Shown: positions 51,537 through 61,250 of the stretch, in pieces | Layout of the letters: every line of letters starts with the position of its first letter | Position numbering within the stretch: position 1 is the first letter of the stretch | Assembly: GCA_028285035.1 (NCBI GenBank) | Contig: JANQQF010000192.1 | Span: forward strand, 1 to 64,000 | Origin: Phycisphaerae bacterium | GTDB lineage: Bacteria; Chloroflexota; Anaerolineae; 4572-78; J111 | DNA: 64,000 nt | Direction of reading: 5' to 3' | Made by a program: the position numbers and the translations under genes | The notes under the pieces: model-generated | What the model was told of the DNA's origin: nothing | The model's database searches: none | Seen by the model: only the letters and a program-made list of their open reading frames with translations

Positions 51537-54527
51537 TTACCTAACCCCAATCTCACCCAACTCAAACCTTACACCCCCATCCCCAAGCGGTGCATTTGCC
51601 CCACCCTCAGGATCATACAAACCAACCAGCAACTGATATGTGCCAGCGGGCAAATCGGCGGGTAGTTGTAATAGATGAGGGTCGAGAATAAGATCGTTGG
51701 GCTGCCACCAAGGAGTTGGATAGGCTCCGGTGCGGGGGAGGGAGTCATGTTGGGCGACGATTTGACCGGACTCATCGACGAGATGAATGAAGGCAACGTA
51801 ATTCTCGGCGAGGGGCTGGGTGGTAGTCCAGACGAGATCGATGGTGAGGGTGTCACCAGGAGAGGCTTGGTCAGCCGAAAGGGAGTAACTTGTTAATTGC
51901 GCCCCATTTTGCCATTGAGCATCGGGGGTATCCACCACATTCTCGGCGGTCGGCCACACGTCACTGGCAATGGTAAAGCGACCAACCACGTTATCAAGCA
52001 ATTCACCCTCAAGGGTTGTCGCCCTCAGAGCAACCTCGGCCTCATCAACAACAGTGACCTCAATTTGGCCCGCCAACAGATTCTCCAACTCATCAGACAA
52101 TTCAAATTGATGCTCAGTTGTGACAATCTGACCGGGCAACCAGGCGGTTGGTGGGTCAGTTTCGGCATCACGAAGGACTTGGTCGGTGCGGCCTAACTCA
52201 ATGGCGCGACTGTCGGCCAGTTGGACGGTGAGATTGAAGAGCTCTTCCGGCACAATTCGCAGGGGTTGCCAATACAGCGTCAAATTGACAGTATCGCCAG
52301 GTTGAGGCTGGGCGGGATCCAGACGATAGGCGGCTAGATTGATGCGTTCTTGATAGATGCGATTGAGCAAATGGGCTTCGGGGGGAATAGCAGCCTCGAC
52401 CAAGGCCTGTAACCGCTCAATTTTTGGGGTATCTTGCATTTGTCCATCAGCAGACAAGGTTGCGGCCAATTGGGCTTCGGGGAATAGGATGGGCTGAGTC
52501 TCTCCAGCGGAGGCCAAGCCAAATTCGACATTGTATCGATCTGGTGATAAATCTGCCAAAGGCATCTGACAGATACTTTCCGCATAACGGCCTGGCGTTT
52601 GAGCGTGTGTTTCAAAGCCAACCGCTGGCGTGCAAGACAGCCAGGCTGTTTGGGCAGCTTGATTACTCAAGCGTGCTTGCAAGCTTGGTGGTTCCGCCGC
52701 ACCTAGATTTTCCCAGACCAAGCGCAAGGTCGCCTCATCCTCCCATTGATAGCCCAACAAGGCCAATTGATCAGGCACTCGGCTGATTTGGGGATGGGCG
52801 TTGATGGTGAAGGGAATGGGGTAAATCCAGGCGTAATCGATATCGCCTAAAGTGATCACCCGTTCCGGCTCACGGGCCTGAAAATAGTCAATAAAGCCGG
52901 GCGAGGGATCAAGTCGGCGCTGGACTTGCTGAATGTACATCACCACATAATCAGCTTGAGTCCAGCGCCCGCTGTTGGTCAATGAAATTAAATCACCTCG
53001 ATAATCAATGAGGTTATGGGTAAATCGAGTGGCCACTGATAAATTTTCGCTGTCGGGTTTAGCGGCCAAATAACGCCCGACCTGGTCCATTCCTTCCCCC
53101 CACCCTACCCGCAGGGTCTGGACAGCGGTCTGCCCCCCGCCAAACAGGGGATTGAAGTAGGAGTAGTAGTAGGGATGGTGGGGCAATACGGTGAAAAGTT
53201 GCAGGGCGGCAAGACCGATTAACAGGCCAAATTCGGTATAGGACGTGGCGAAATCAAGAGTGGTTTTAGACTGTCGGATGTTTTGCCAGATGCTCTGTCC
53301 CCACACCCACAAATAAACCAAGCCCATTGCGGCCAAAATATCGAGGCTAAGGAAGACAGGTAACAGATAGCGATCCTGTTTATGACTGCCAAAACTCATC
53401 GCCAGTGTATAGATGACGACATAAATCACCAAAATAGCGGTGCCCTCGACGTTAAAGGGATTATCGGTCAGCGTGTTACGCCATTTTAGCAAGCGTAATC
53501 GCCAGCCACGCACACCAGCAATGATCGCGCCAATCAAGCCGAGCAAGGCTAGGGGTGTAATTCGTAAAAGGAAGACCACGGGATAAAAGAGGAAGCCGGG
53601 ACCCGTATCCTGATAAGTTTGGCCTAAAAAGAAGAGACTCACCCCTTCCGCACCGACCTTCCGAGTGGTGTAATTGTAGACCAAAGTGAGCGTTTCCAGC
53701 GGAACCACCCACATCGAGGGCCATAAAACGAGCCAAGTGAGGCAAGCAACCGCAATCCAGATCAGCCCATACACAATGATTGAGCGGAAGGTTGCCACAG
53801 AAAGCAACTTTTGTTCTGACTCAACTTGGTCACGGGTCTGGGTTAGAATTCCGGTCAGGGCGATGGCGGGAGAAATGGCCAGGGCTTGAATTTTGGTGAG
53901 CAAACTTAAGCCCCCAAATAGTCCTGAGAAAACGAGAAATCGCCACTTTCGCCGTTGGTGATAGTAAATCAAAAAGAGCATCGACAGGGTCATCAACCCT
54001 GTGATAACCGCCTCGGCTCGATTGACCCGGGAGTCGCTGAGATAAAAGGGGTCAAGGGCAATCAGGATGCCGCTCACAAAGGCAACCCGACGGCCAAATA
54101 GCCCCCACACGGCCCAGACAATGCTCAGAGCAACCGCTGTATTTAACAGGACGATGGGTAGTCGTTGATGGGCTAGAAACGCAGAGCGATCCCATTCATG
54201 AAAAATGTTAGCCAGCCCTACGCTACCGATCCATTGCCCTTCCGCCCAGGAACGACGGACAGCTTCCCCATAAATCCAGATCGTTTCAGCCCAAACGGGC
54301 ACAATCCCCGGATAGCCATCCCCGACCAGTGTCGCCGATAAATCACCTTGGCTCAAGGCTCGCACAAAATCCTCGGCCCAGCGCCAGCGGTCGGCCTCAT
54401 CGACGATGATGTATTGATTGAGCGCAGTCAGACGGGGTACGGTCATCAGCAGAATCAAGCCGATGATGAGGAGCCATGTTGTCCAGCGGACGGGTGATTG
54501 GTTTGTTTTTTGTTGCGTATTTTGCAT
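51537..54527 (-). CDS. GT39-like membrane glycosyltransferase with long modular tail
   Basis: A 996-residue protein. First-loop motif: LNQYIIVDEADRWRWAEDF. Locus signature: HPYYYSYFNPLFGGGQTAV and GWGEGMDQVGRYLAAKPDSE, then YVVMYIQQVQRR. About 400 residues of tail follow with beta modules (LRLVWENLGAAEPPSLQARL; VNLTLYWQPLRIVPEELFNL; LTIDLVWTTTQPLAENYVAF), ending GTYQLLVGLYDPEGG. It starts about 85 bases from the end of the next gene, across a repeat-rich spacer, and is probably part of the same transcript. Confidence 0.83.
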   Translation of the reverse strand: MQNTQQKTNQSPVRWTTWLLIIGLILLMTVPRLTALNQYIIVDEADRWRWAEDFVRALSQGDLSATLVGDGYPGIVPVWAETIWIYGEAVRRSWAEGQWIGSVGLANIFHEWDRSAFLAHQRLPIVLLNTAVALSIVWAVWGLFGRRVAFVSGILIALDPFYLSDSRVNRAEAVITGLMTLSMLFLIYYHQRRKWRFLVFSGLFGGLSLLTKIQALAISPAIALTGILTQTRDQVESEQKLLSVATFRSIIVYGLIWIAVACLTWLVLWPSMWVVPLETLTLVYNYTTRKVGAEGVSLFFLGQTYQDTGPGFLFYPVVFLLRITPLALLGLIGAIIAGVRGWRLRLLKWRNTLTDNPFNVEGTAILVIYVVIYTLAMSFGSHKQDRYLLPVFLSLDILAAMGLVYLWVWGQSIWQNIRQSKTTLDFATSYTEFGLLIGLAALQLFTVLPHHPYYYSYFNPLFGGGQTAVQTLRVGWGEGMDQVGRYLAAKPDSENLSVATRFTHNLIDYRGDLISLTNSGRWTQADYVVMYIQQVQRRLDPSPGFIDYFQAREPERVITLGDIDYAWIYPIPFTINAHPQISRVPDQLALLGYQWEDEATLRLVWENLGAAEPPSLQARLSNQAAQTAWLSCTPAVGFETHAQTPGRYAESICQMPLADLSPDRYNVEFGLASAGETQPILFPEAQLAATLSADGQMQDTPKIERLQALVEAAIPPEAHLLNRIYQERINLAAYRLDPAQPQPGDTVNLTLYWQPLRIVPEELFNLTVQLADSRAIELGRTDQVLRDAETDPPTAWLPGQIVTTEHQFELSDELENLLAGQIEVTVVDEAEVALRATTLEGELLDNVVGRFTIASDVWPTAENVVDTPDAQWQNGAQLTSYSLSADQASPGDTLTIDLVWTTTQPLAENYVAFIHLVDESGQIVAQHDSLPRTGAYPTPWWQPNDLILDPHLLQLPADLPAGTYQLLVGLYDPEGGANAPLGDGGVRFELGEIGVR

Positions 54528-54549
54528 AGGTTTACTTACGATTTCTAAC

Positions 54550-54608
54550 AGATTGGGAGATTAGAGATTGGAGATTGTAATTCACAATTCACAATTCATC
54601 ATTCACAA
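54550..54608. repeat. AGATTGGAGATT / AATTCACAATTC spacer repeat
   Basis: The spacer shows AGATTGGGAGATTAGAGATTGGAGATTG followed by three AATTCACA-type units (about 54576-54608). Related units occur at 37743-37805 and in coding regions at 31271 and 56942. Confidence 0.65.
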
Positions 54609-54612
54609 TTTT

Positions 54613-57033
54613 TCAGGGCACAGTAATTGTGCCAAATTCAATCACATCGCCCCCTGGCTCGCTCACCACAGGTAATCGTTCAAACGTTTGAGCGTGGTAC
54701 ACTCCCACGAGGAGCGTATACTCGCCAGGTGGGGTATCAGGCTTGAGGGTGAGTTGGAAGCGATCAATCAGCCATTCCCCCTCGTCCCAATCCAAAGTGG
54801 ACACATTAGCTGGAACACGGTCTACTTGGCCCCATTTGGTGCCCTCGGCATCAACAAGATGAGTGAAGCTGGTATATTCAAAGGGGATGCGTTGTTGCGG
54901 TTGCCAGATATACATTAAGTCGAGGGGCTGATCTGGAGAAATCGTTGTCGTTGATAAAGCGCCACCGACTAATGTAATAAATTCGCCAAATTTTGCCGAT
55001 GTATCAATCTCCACAGCAGGTTGAGTGAGGGTGCGAACTGGCAACGTGCCTACGTTTTTAGCGTCACGCCCATCAACCGATATCCAAACGTTGTAATCTC
55101 CGCGAGGTATTTCGGCAGGAAAAGAGAGGGCGAACTGGCCCTCGACAGAGGAGGAAGCATCCGGGGTTAACATAGCCCCGGTGCTTTTTGCCCACACTTG
55201 ATCAGCCGCATCTCTAATTTGAACCGTTACATTCTGGGAATCCATATCGGTCTCGGCCCATACGAAGGTTAAATCAACGGTTTCGCCGGGTTCAGCCGCC
55301 CACTGTGGTAGGCGATAGCCCAGCAATTGTATCCCCTCACCAAAATCGCCATCTCGAACCACTTGTAACTGCGGACCGGGGTACAGCCAAGCATACTCAA
55401 GCCCCAACAGCGAAACCGTTTGCTCTGGTTCACGGGCTGAAAAGTACGTCCAATATTCAGGGAAAGGGTTGCGATTTTGCACCTGACGGCGATAAATCAA
55501 AATGTAATCGGCCTCTTCATCATAATGGGCTTTAGTATAATTACCGGGAAAGTATGGCACAAAACTTTCCCAAAAGCTGGTGGCCACAGTCAATCGTTCG
55601 GCGTTGGGTTTCTGACTCAAATAGCGGCCCACTTGATCGATGCCCTCCCCGGAGCCAATTTTAACCAACCGTGGAGCCAACCACGGGCCACCAAAGGCGG
55701 GATTCCAATAATCGACAAAATAGGGGGCGTAGGTGAGAGTGAGGGCCAGTTGAACGCTCAAAATTGACCCACTCAGCAAATAAAATTTAGGTATGGTCAA
55801 TCGATCAGCCAGGGTAAATACGCCGATGGTGGCCAGAATATACAAAGCGGGTACGGCGGGCAGAAAATAACGGACATCCCGAGTATCGGCTGGAATGAGG
55901 AGTACCAAAAATAGGAGGACAAAGGTCAGAAACCAACAGGTCATTCCATATTGAGGGGGTTGGTTTACGTCATTGGTGCGACGAGGGCGAACAATCAGCA
56001 GAATCACAAGTCCAATCATTACAGGTAAGGTCGTCTTAAAAAGCCAATTGACGGGATAAAACAGAAAGCCGAGATCAGGAAGAGGGTCGCCAGCGGCTGG
56101 AATAAAGGCATAATTGTTTTGGTTATCGACTGCGCGGGTGGCGCGGGTCACAAGATCAGCGAGGGTATCGATTGGCGCGACCCACATCGCTGGCCAAATG
56201 GCCACAAAAGTAATAAAAGCAATCGCGCCCCAGGTTATCCCTTCCAGCAAGGCTTGACGAAAACGCTGAGCAAAAGGCAGTTGACGCCCAACCGATGGGC
56301 CAAAGAGGAGAAAGACGCCAACAAAGATGACCAAATAAAGCGCCGTCGGTTTTGTAGCAAGGGCCAAGCCGCCAGCAATCGCCGAAAAAAGAAGCCAGTC
56401 TCGCGACAAATGCTGCCTGTAAATCAAAATGCCGAGGAGTGACAATAAAATAAAGATCGAAACCAGAGCATCGTGATGGATGACCCGCGACAAGCCGATG
56501 AAAAAAGGATCGAGGGCGAGAAGCAAGGCGGCAAATAAAGCAATTCGTTGTGACACTAATTTGGTGAGCAGCCAATAAAATAGGAGAACCGCAACGCTCG
56601 TCAGCAGTACGGTCGGCAGACGGGTCCAGGGATAGAAACCAAGCGAAATCTTCTCGGTATCCGTTGGAATTGCATTCAGAAAAGTGAGCAAATCCGTTTC
56701 AACCCCATCAACCCAATATTTCAAGACCAAGCCCAAAGCCCCCGTCCACATCGTCGGTACGGCTGGGGCCAAAACCTCAACATCCGGCGTGGCGGCTACG
56801 CTCGAAGCTTGGGCTAAGTCGCCAGTAATGAGGGCTTTGAGAAAGTGGGCTGAACGAAAAATCCATTTCCCCTCATCAGGGGCCACGTAAATATCTAGCC
56901 AGAGAACGCGGGGGATGAAGGCGGTGATGAAAATGAGGAGGAAAATTAGAGATTGGGAATTAGAGATTAGGTCGCTATGCTTCTGGGGGTTGGGTTCTTC
57001 TGATTTTGGAGATTGAGTCGCTGATTTTGTCAT
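54613..57033 (-). CDS. GT39-like membrane glycosyltransferase
   Basis: An 806-residue protein. First-loop motif: LDIYVAPDEGKWIFRSAHF. Locus signature: YFVDYWNPAFGGPWLAPRLV and IGSGEGIDQVGRYLSQKPNAE, then YILIYRRQVQNR. Two beta modules follow (VDLTFVWAETDMDSQNVTVQ; LDLMYIWQPQQRIPFEYTSF) and the usual GEYTLLVGVYHAQTFERLP ending. The first 30 residues (SEEPNPQKHSDLISNSQSL) are partly encoded by the AGAGATT repeat, so the N-terminus may have been extended by it. Its start overlaps the stop of the next gene by ATGA. Confidence 0.83.
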   Translation of the reverse strand: MTKSATQSPKSEEPNPQKHSDLISNSQSLIFLLIFITAFIPRVLWLDIYVAPDEGKWIFRSAHFLKALITGDLAQASSVAATPDVEVLAPAVPTMWTGALGLVLKYWVDGVETDLLTFLNAIPTDTEKISLGFYPWTRLPTVLLTSVAVLLFYWLLTKLVSQRIALFAALLLALDPFFIGLSRVIHHDALVSIFILLSLLGILIYRQHLSRDWLLFSAIAGGLALATKPTALYLVIFVGVFLLFGPSVGRQLPFAQRFRQALLEGITWGAIAFITFVAIWPAMWVAPIDTLADLVTRATRAVDNQNNYAFIPAAGDPLPDLGFLFYPVNWLFKTTLPVMIGLVILLIVRPRRTNDVNQPPQYGMTCWFLTFVLLFLVLLIPADTRDVRYFLPAVPALYILATIGVFTLADRLTIPKFYLLSGSILSVQLALTLTYAPYFVDYWNPAFGGPWLAPRLVKIGSGEGIDQVGRYLSQKPNAERLTVATSFWESFVPYFPGNYTKAHYDEEADYILIYRRQVQNRNPFPEYWTYFSAREPEQTVSLLGLEYAWLYPGPQLQVVRDGDFGEGIQLLGYRLPQWAAEPGETVDLTFVWAETDMDSQNVTVQIRDAADQVWAKSTGAMLTPDASSSVEGQFALSFPAEIPRGDYNVWISVDGRDAKNVGTLPVRTLTQPAVEIDTSAKFGEFITLVGGALSTTTISPDQPLDLMYIWQPQQRIPFEYTSFTHLVDAEGTKWGQVDRVPANVSTLDWDEGEWLIDRFQLTLKPDTPPGEYTLLVGVYHAQTFERLPVVSEPGGDVIEFGTITVP

Positions 57034-59132
57034 CGCAGTGCAATCTCCGAAAAGTCGATGTCTTGGGGGGGATCGGTGGACAGGGTAATATAATTAAAGC
57101 CAGGCTGAAGGTTAGGGATTTCCAGAGAAAATTCAGTGCTGCTTTCAAGAAAGTGGTCTTGATGATTAGTTTCGTTGATTGAAAGCGATAAATTAGTGGG
57201 CTGAATATCATCTACGCGAAAAAACAAGTTAATCGAATTGGGGTCAAGCGTGTAAATGAATAAAAAGCCTTCTTTCTTCATCCGAAACAGTTGCCCATCC
57301 CGAAGCACCTCCCAATTTTCTTGCTCAGGTAATAAATGGGTGCCTGCGAAAGAATGATCAGCTAATTTATACACCCAAATTTGCTCATCGTTGTAGACCG
57401 TTTCCCCCAACAAGTCAGGCAGATAGGCCAGGGTTGCTTTGGCTGCCTGATCGGTCATACGGTCGGAGTTCACAGTGATTTGGGTGATACCCAAGTCAGC
57501 CAGAATCGCGCGGCGTTGCGCTTCGTCTGGCACCTGCATGACGGACTGGGACGGAATTGGGGCCACAAGTTGGTTCAAAAACTCTTTCAACTCGACGGTG
57601 CCGATGGGATCCCGCTCAATATAGCCCCCAGCCAAAGGCCAGCCGTGCACCGTTTGATCAAACATCGCATAGTTGCTGGCCCGTCGTGAGCCAGTCGCGG
57701 GTAGCGATAACAGGCCTCCATCAAAAGGCTGTTGGGCCAGGGTGGTGTGATAGTAGCTAGAGGAGGATCGAATTTCGGTAGGAAAAGGAAAAATGACTAA
57801 ATATTCAGCGATAATCAAGATCGACAGGCCAGCAGTCAACACGATTGATGAGGTTGATCGACTAGCTTTGAGCTGTTGAAATAACCAAGCCGCCCCAAAG
57901 GCCGCCAGGACAGCCACACCAAGCATCACCGTCATATTCAGTCGTCCCGGCGTCCGACTCCAGCTAAAGAAGGGGAGTTGTAATAGTGCTTGGTAGGGCA
58001 ACCAAATGGGGGTGACCTCACCGGCAATTTTAAGCAATGGCCCCAAGGAAAGAAGGGCAGAGCCCAAGGCTAAGATCAACCAACGTCGGGCCTCACGCCA
58101 ACGCTGCCAAACGGCCACCCCCATCAAGCCAAACGCAATCAGGCCGGGATACGCTAACTGCTCCTCCAAATCACGAAAACCATCGATGATGGTCTCGCCA
58201 AACGCAGGCACGAGGCCGAGGCTGCTCAGAATCGGATTAAACGGGGAGGGTAAAACAAAGGCTAGGAGATCCGTCGCGTGTTCGGTCAGATTGTCGGGTG
58301 TTAGATAATCGAGATTGCCTTGCTGACTTTCGGCAAGGGTGGGCCAAGCAAAGGGAAAAAAGATTAGGAGAGCCAAGACAAGAGAAATAAGTAACCACGC
58401 CCCCCTAGCCCCCCAGAGAGGGGAATTCTTTTGTCCACTTCCAATGTTAGGGATGAACAATTCAGCAATGACAATAACTAGAAAAATGGGGATGATGCCA
58501 TACCCTATGTGGGTGGGCTGGGCCAGGGCAAGTAGCCCGGTAACGATCCCGTGCCACACGGCCATTTTCATCGATGGGCGACGCAACAGAATCAGTAAGG
58601 ACAGGGCATACAATGGCAATAGATAGTTGGTGGTCAAGAGAAGGTGCCCCGCCGCAGCGTGCCCGAAGCGATTGGGATGAAACGCAAAAATCAACCCGCC
58701 AATGATCCCAGCCCAGACATTCCCCGTTAGATAGCGACAAAGCAGGTACCCCGTCAAGCCAGACAAGACAAACGTTGCTAAAAAGGCGACATTGTAAGAC
58801 ACAAGCGGTCCCGACAGTAGCGTTATTGGCAGGAAGAATAGTGGGACAAAGGGATGAAGGGCCAAGACTGGGTGGCTCGCGCCTTGGGGGTAGTAAAGAT
58901 GGCTGATTTGGTTAGGCCAGACCCCTAACTCCAATAGCGTTTCTTTCATCCACCATTGATACCAGACGTGTTGAAAGGAGTCGCGGCCATCAAAGCCCGC
59001 CACGCCGATAAACAGTTGGGCGCTGACAGGCCAAGTCAAGCCAATCGTGAGGAGTGTGAACAAAATGAGTACGATGGAATAGGGGCGAAGTAAATTTTTA
59101 CTTGTGGTAGAGCTCGATTTCATTACCATCAT
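57030..59132 (-). CDS. Large membrane protein, glycosyltransferase-like without the DE motif
   Basis: A 700-residue protein with about 10-12 membrane helices to about residue 470. It lacks the DExxW loop of its neighbours and instead has FDGRDSFQHVWYQWWMKETL and FAFHPNRFGHAAAGHLLLTT. The tail (about residues 480-700) is an extracytoplasmic domain without the repeated GVYDP module. It resembles YfhO-like or other GT-C membrane proteins in style, but I cannot name a family. It is coupled by ATGA overlaps on both sides. Residues about 240-255 derive from a repeat (58397-58433). Confidence 0.7.
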   Translation of the reverse strand: MMVMKSSSTTSKNLLRPYSIVLILFTLLTIGLTWPVSAQLFIGVAGFDGRDSFQHVWYQWWMKETLLELGVWPNQISHLYYPQGASHPVLALHPFVPLFFLPITLLSGPLVSYNVAFLATFVLSGLTGYLLCRYLTGNVWAGIIGGLIFAFHPNRFGHAAAGHLLLTTNYLLPLYALSLLILLRRPSMKMAVWHGIVTGLLALAQPTHIGYGIIPIFLVIVIAELFIPNIGSGQKNSPLWGARGAWLLISLVLALLIFFPFAWPTLAESQQGNLDYLTPDNLTEHATDLLAFVLPSPFNPILSSLGLVPAFGETIIDGFRDLEEQLAYPGLIAFGLMGVAVWQRWREARRWLILALGSALLSLGPLLKIAGEVTPIWLPYQALLQLPFFSWSRTPGRLNMTVMLGVAVLAAFGAAWLFQQLKASRSTSSIVLTAGLSILIIAEYLVIFPFPTEIRSSSSYYHTTLAQQPFDGGLLSLPATGSRRASNYAMFDQTVHGWPLAGGYIERDPIGTVELKEFLNQLVAPIPSQSVMQVPDEAQRRAILADLGITQITVNSDRMTDQAAKATLAYLPDLLGETVYNDEQIWVYKLADHSFAGTHLLPEQENWEVLRDGQLFRMKKEGFLFIYTLDPNSINLFFRVDDIQPTNLSLSINETNHQDHFLESSTEFSLEIPNLQPGFNYITLSTDPPQDIDFSEIALR
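58397..58433. repeat. Short CCCCCCTAGCCCCCC repeat inside a coding gene
   Basis: ACGCCCCCCTAGCCCCCCAG followed by AGAGGGGAATTCTT, the classic dispersed repeat whose reverse translation is NSPLWGARGA. Here it lies in frame in a loop between membrane segments. Confidence 0.75.
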
Positions 59133-61228
59133 TTGACCTGAATGATGGGGTCTTTTTCGGAGATGTCAAATCGAGTCATAGGTTGTCCATTTTCAAGTTT
59201 AAAGATAACCGCCAAACGATAATCGCCTGGGGGAAAATCCTGTGGCAGCTCAACCCGACCTTGCCATTCAATGATATTGTCTGGCAGCCAATGCCCCAAA
59301 ATTTCAAAATCGGTCCATTCTAAGACAGGCTCATCCTCAGGTGTTATCAAAAAAATTCCTAGATTCGTATCATCAGGCATTGGACCGATTACCCGCAAAA
59401 ACAGGGTAACCTCAGCTTGATTCGCAGCCAGATCGTCTGGGATGATAGCCCGACCAGTATGATTCACTCGCTCTCCCACCACTTTGTAGGCGAGCAGTTG
59501 GGCAATCCCCTCAAGTTTCGGGGCACCACTGGCACTCTGAGCCGCTGGCGCTTTGTAAACCTCAACCCAAGCTGGGGTGGCAGCTTCGCCCTCACCCTCC
59601 GACACAAAAGATGTACCATTTTGAGCAACATTCAAGGCAAAGACTGGAGGATCTTGACGAAAGTGATCAACCAAACCGGCATACGGTTTTTGACGTTGAA
59701 TTTGATTGACATAAAAGACGACATAATCGGCTGATAATTGAGCCCGACCATCATCCGAAAAACTGACTCGTTCACCAACAAAGTAGGGGTGAAAAATATC
59801 GCTGTACCAACTGGATACGCGTAAGTTTTCGGCATTTGGCAGTTGATTAAGATAAGCCGCTGCCTCCTCAAGTCCCTCGCCCCAGCCTACCGGGACTTGG
59901 GCTGCCGCTTGGTCAACCCCACCGAGAAGGGGATTGTAAAAGGTTAAGTAATAGGGGGCAGCCCCAAAAACATAAAACAGTTGCAACGCCACGATCAGGC
60001 CAAGCCGGAACAGTTGCCCCTGCTGCGAACGCATCGTCACCCATATACCAAAACCAATGGCCGCAATCAGCGTGATCGCGGGGATCACCGCCATGACGTA
60101 CCGGTCCAATTTTTTGGGGCTGACCGCCGAAAAAAGCACAATGAAAATAATGAAGCCAATCATCAGCAAAACAGGTTCGACAAGTTTTTTGGCCCCTTCT
60201 TCAATAGGCGACGAAGCCTCCTGCCGCCGCCGCATCAGCAGCCAGCCAAGGCCAAATAGCGTTAACACCACTCCAAAGAAGGTGACCAATGTTAAGCGGA
60301 AGGTGATGACATAGGGATAAAACCACAGACCAGGATCGGAGGTGATTTGACCAAAGAAAAAGGTATCGTGGCCTTTACCCACCTCGCCAATCTCAAAGGC
60401 ATCAACATACATCAATCGCAACGTTTCAACCGGGTCTACCCACAGAGCTGGCCACAATATAAAGAAAATGAGCAACGACGTTAGGCCCCAAACCAGCATG
60501 GCGAGTAGCCAGTTTTGGACAGATTTTAGCGATAATTCGGCACGGAGAGCGAAAAATAGGGCAATGGCAGGAATAAACAGCCCAATCAATGGGGCTGGCA
60601 GCTTCGTAGAAAGGGCAAGACCAGCCAAAGCACCGGAAAGCAGCAGCATCGAGTGAAATGTGCCCTTTGGTTGGGGGATATGTTGATAGTTGAGGTAAGC
60701 AAGTAGTGACAAAAACATCAAAATGGCTGCCCCGGCATCACCGTTAAGGATGCGGGAGTGCGCAATAAAAAATGGATCAAAGGCCAGTAGGAATGCGGTC
60801 AACAGAGCAATATTTCCCAGCCAACGTTGCCCCAAAAGATAGACGCCAACGACACCAAAGCTGGTGATCAACACGGGTGAGAGGCGGAGCCAGCCGATGA
60901 TTTCGGGAAGATGCTCAACATAGTTTGTGGCGCAAGCCGCCACATCGGAGGCAGAGAAACAGGCTCCCCAAAGGAGCAACGCACTGCCCCACGTGACCGT
61001 CGTTCCAGGATGAAAGTGCCAGTAGGTTAGAAATAAATCACCTGACCGCAATCCAGCCAGAAACTGGGCTGCCCCCTCAGCCCACTTCAACTCGTCAATG
61101 GTCAGAAATGTGCCAAGTTGATAGAGACGTGGCAGCAAGGCGGCGATAAAAAGAACGCTGGCCCAAAGGAGGATAGCGTTTGTAGGGTTATTATGGTTTT
61201 TAGAGTTTATAGGGGTATTAGAGTTCAT
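59129..61228 (-). CDS. GT39-like membrane glycosyltransferase, short-tail type
   Basis: A 699-residue protein. First-loop motif: LGTFLTIDELKWAEGAAQF. Locus signature: YYLTFYNPLLGGVDQAAAQV and VGWGEGLEEAAAYLNQLPNAE, then YVVFYVNQIQRQKPYAGLVD. It has only one beta module (EVTLFLRVIGPMPDDTNLGI) at the C-terminus and ends with FPPGDYRLAVIFKLENGQP. Four-base overlap with the downstream gene; the upstream paralogue is 22 bases away. Confidence 0.85.
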   Translation of the reverse strand: MNSNTPINSKNHNNPTNAILLWASVLFIAALLPRLYQLGTFLTIDELKWAEGAAQFLAGLRSGDLFLTYWHFHPGTTVTWGSALLLWGACFSASDVAACATNYVEHLPEIIGWLRLSPVLITSFGVVGVYLLGQRWLGNIALLTAFLLAFDPFFIAHSRILNGDAGAAILMFLSLLAYLNYQHIPQPKGTFHSMLLLSGALAGLALSTKLPAPLIGLFIPAIALFFALRAELSLKSVQNWLLAMLVWGLTSLLIFFILWPALWVDPVETLRLMYVDAFEIGEVGKGHDTFFFGQITSDPGLWFYPYVITFRLTLVTFFGVVLTLFGLGWLLMRRRQEASSPIEEGAKKLVEPVLLMIGFIIFIVLFSAVSPKKLDRYVMAVIPAITLIAAIGFGIWVTMRSQQGQLFRLGLIVALQLFYVFGAAPYYLTFYNPLLGGVDQAAAQVPVGWGEGLEEAAAYLNQLPNAENLRVSSWYSDIFHPYFVGERVSFSDDGRAQLSADYVVFYVNQIQRQKPYAGLVDHFRQDPPVFALNVAQNGTSFVSEGEGEAATPAWVEVYKAPAAQSASGAPKLEGIAQLLAYKVVGERVNHTGRAIIPDDLAANQAEVTLFLRVIGPMPDDTNLGIFLITPEDEPVLEWTDFEILGHWLPDNIIEWQGRVELPQDFPPGDYRLAVIFKLENGQPMTRFDISEKDPIIQVK

Positions 61229-61250
61229 AGGTTACGGCTTATGCCAAGGG

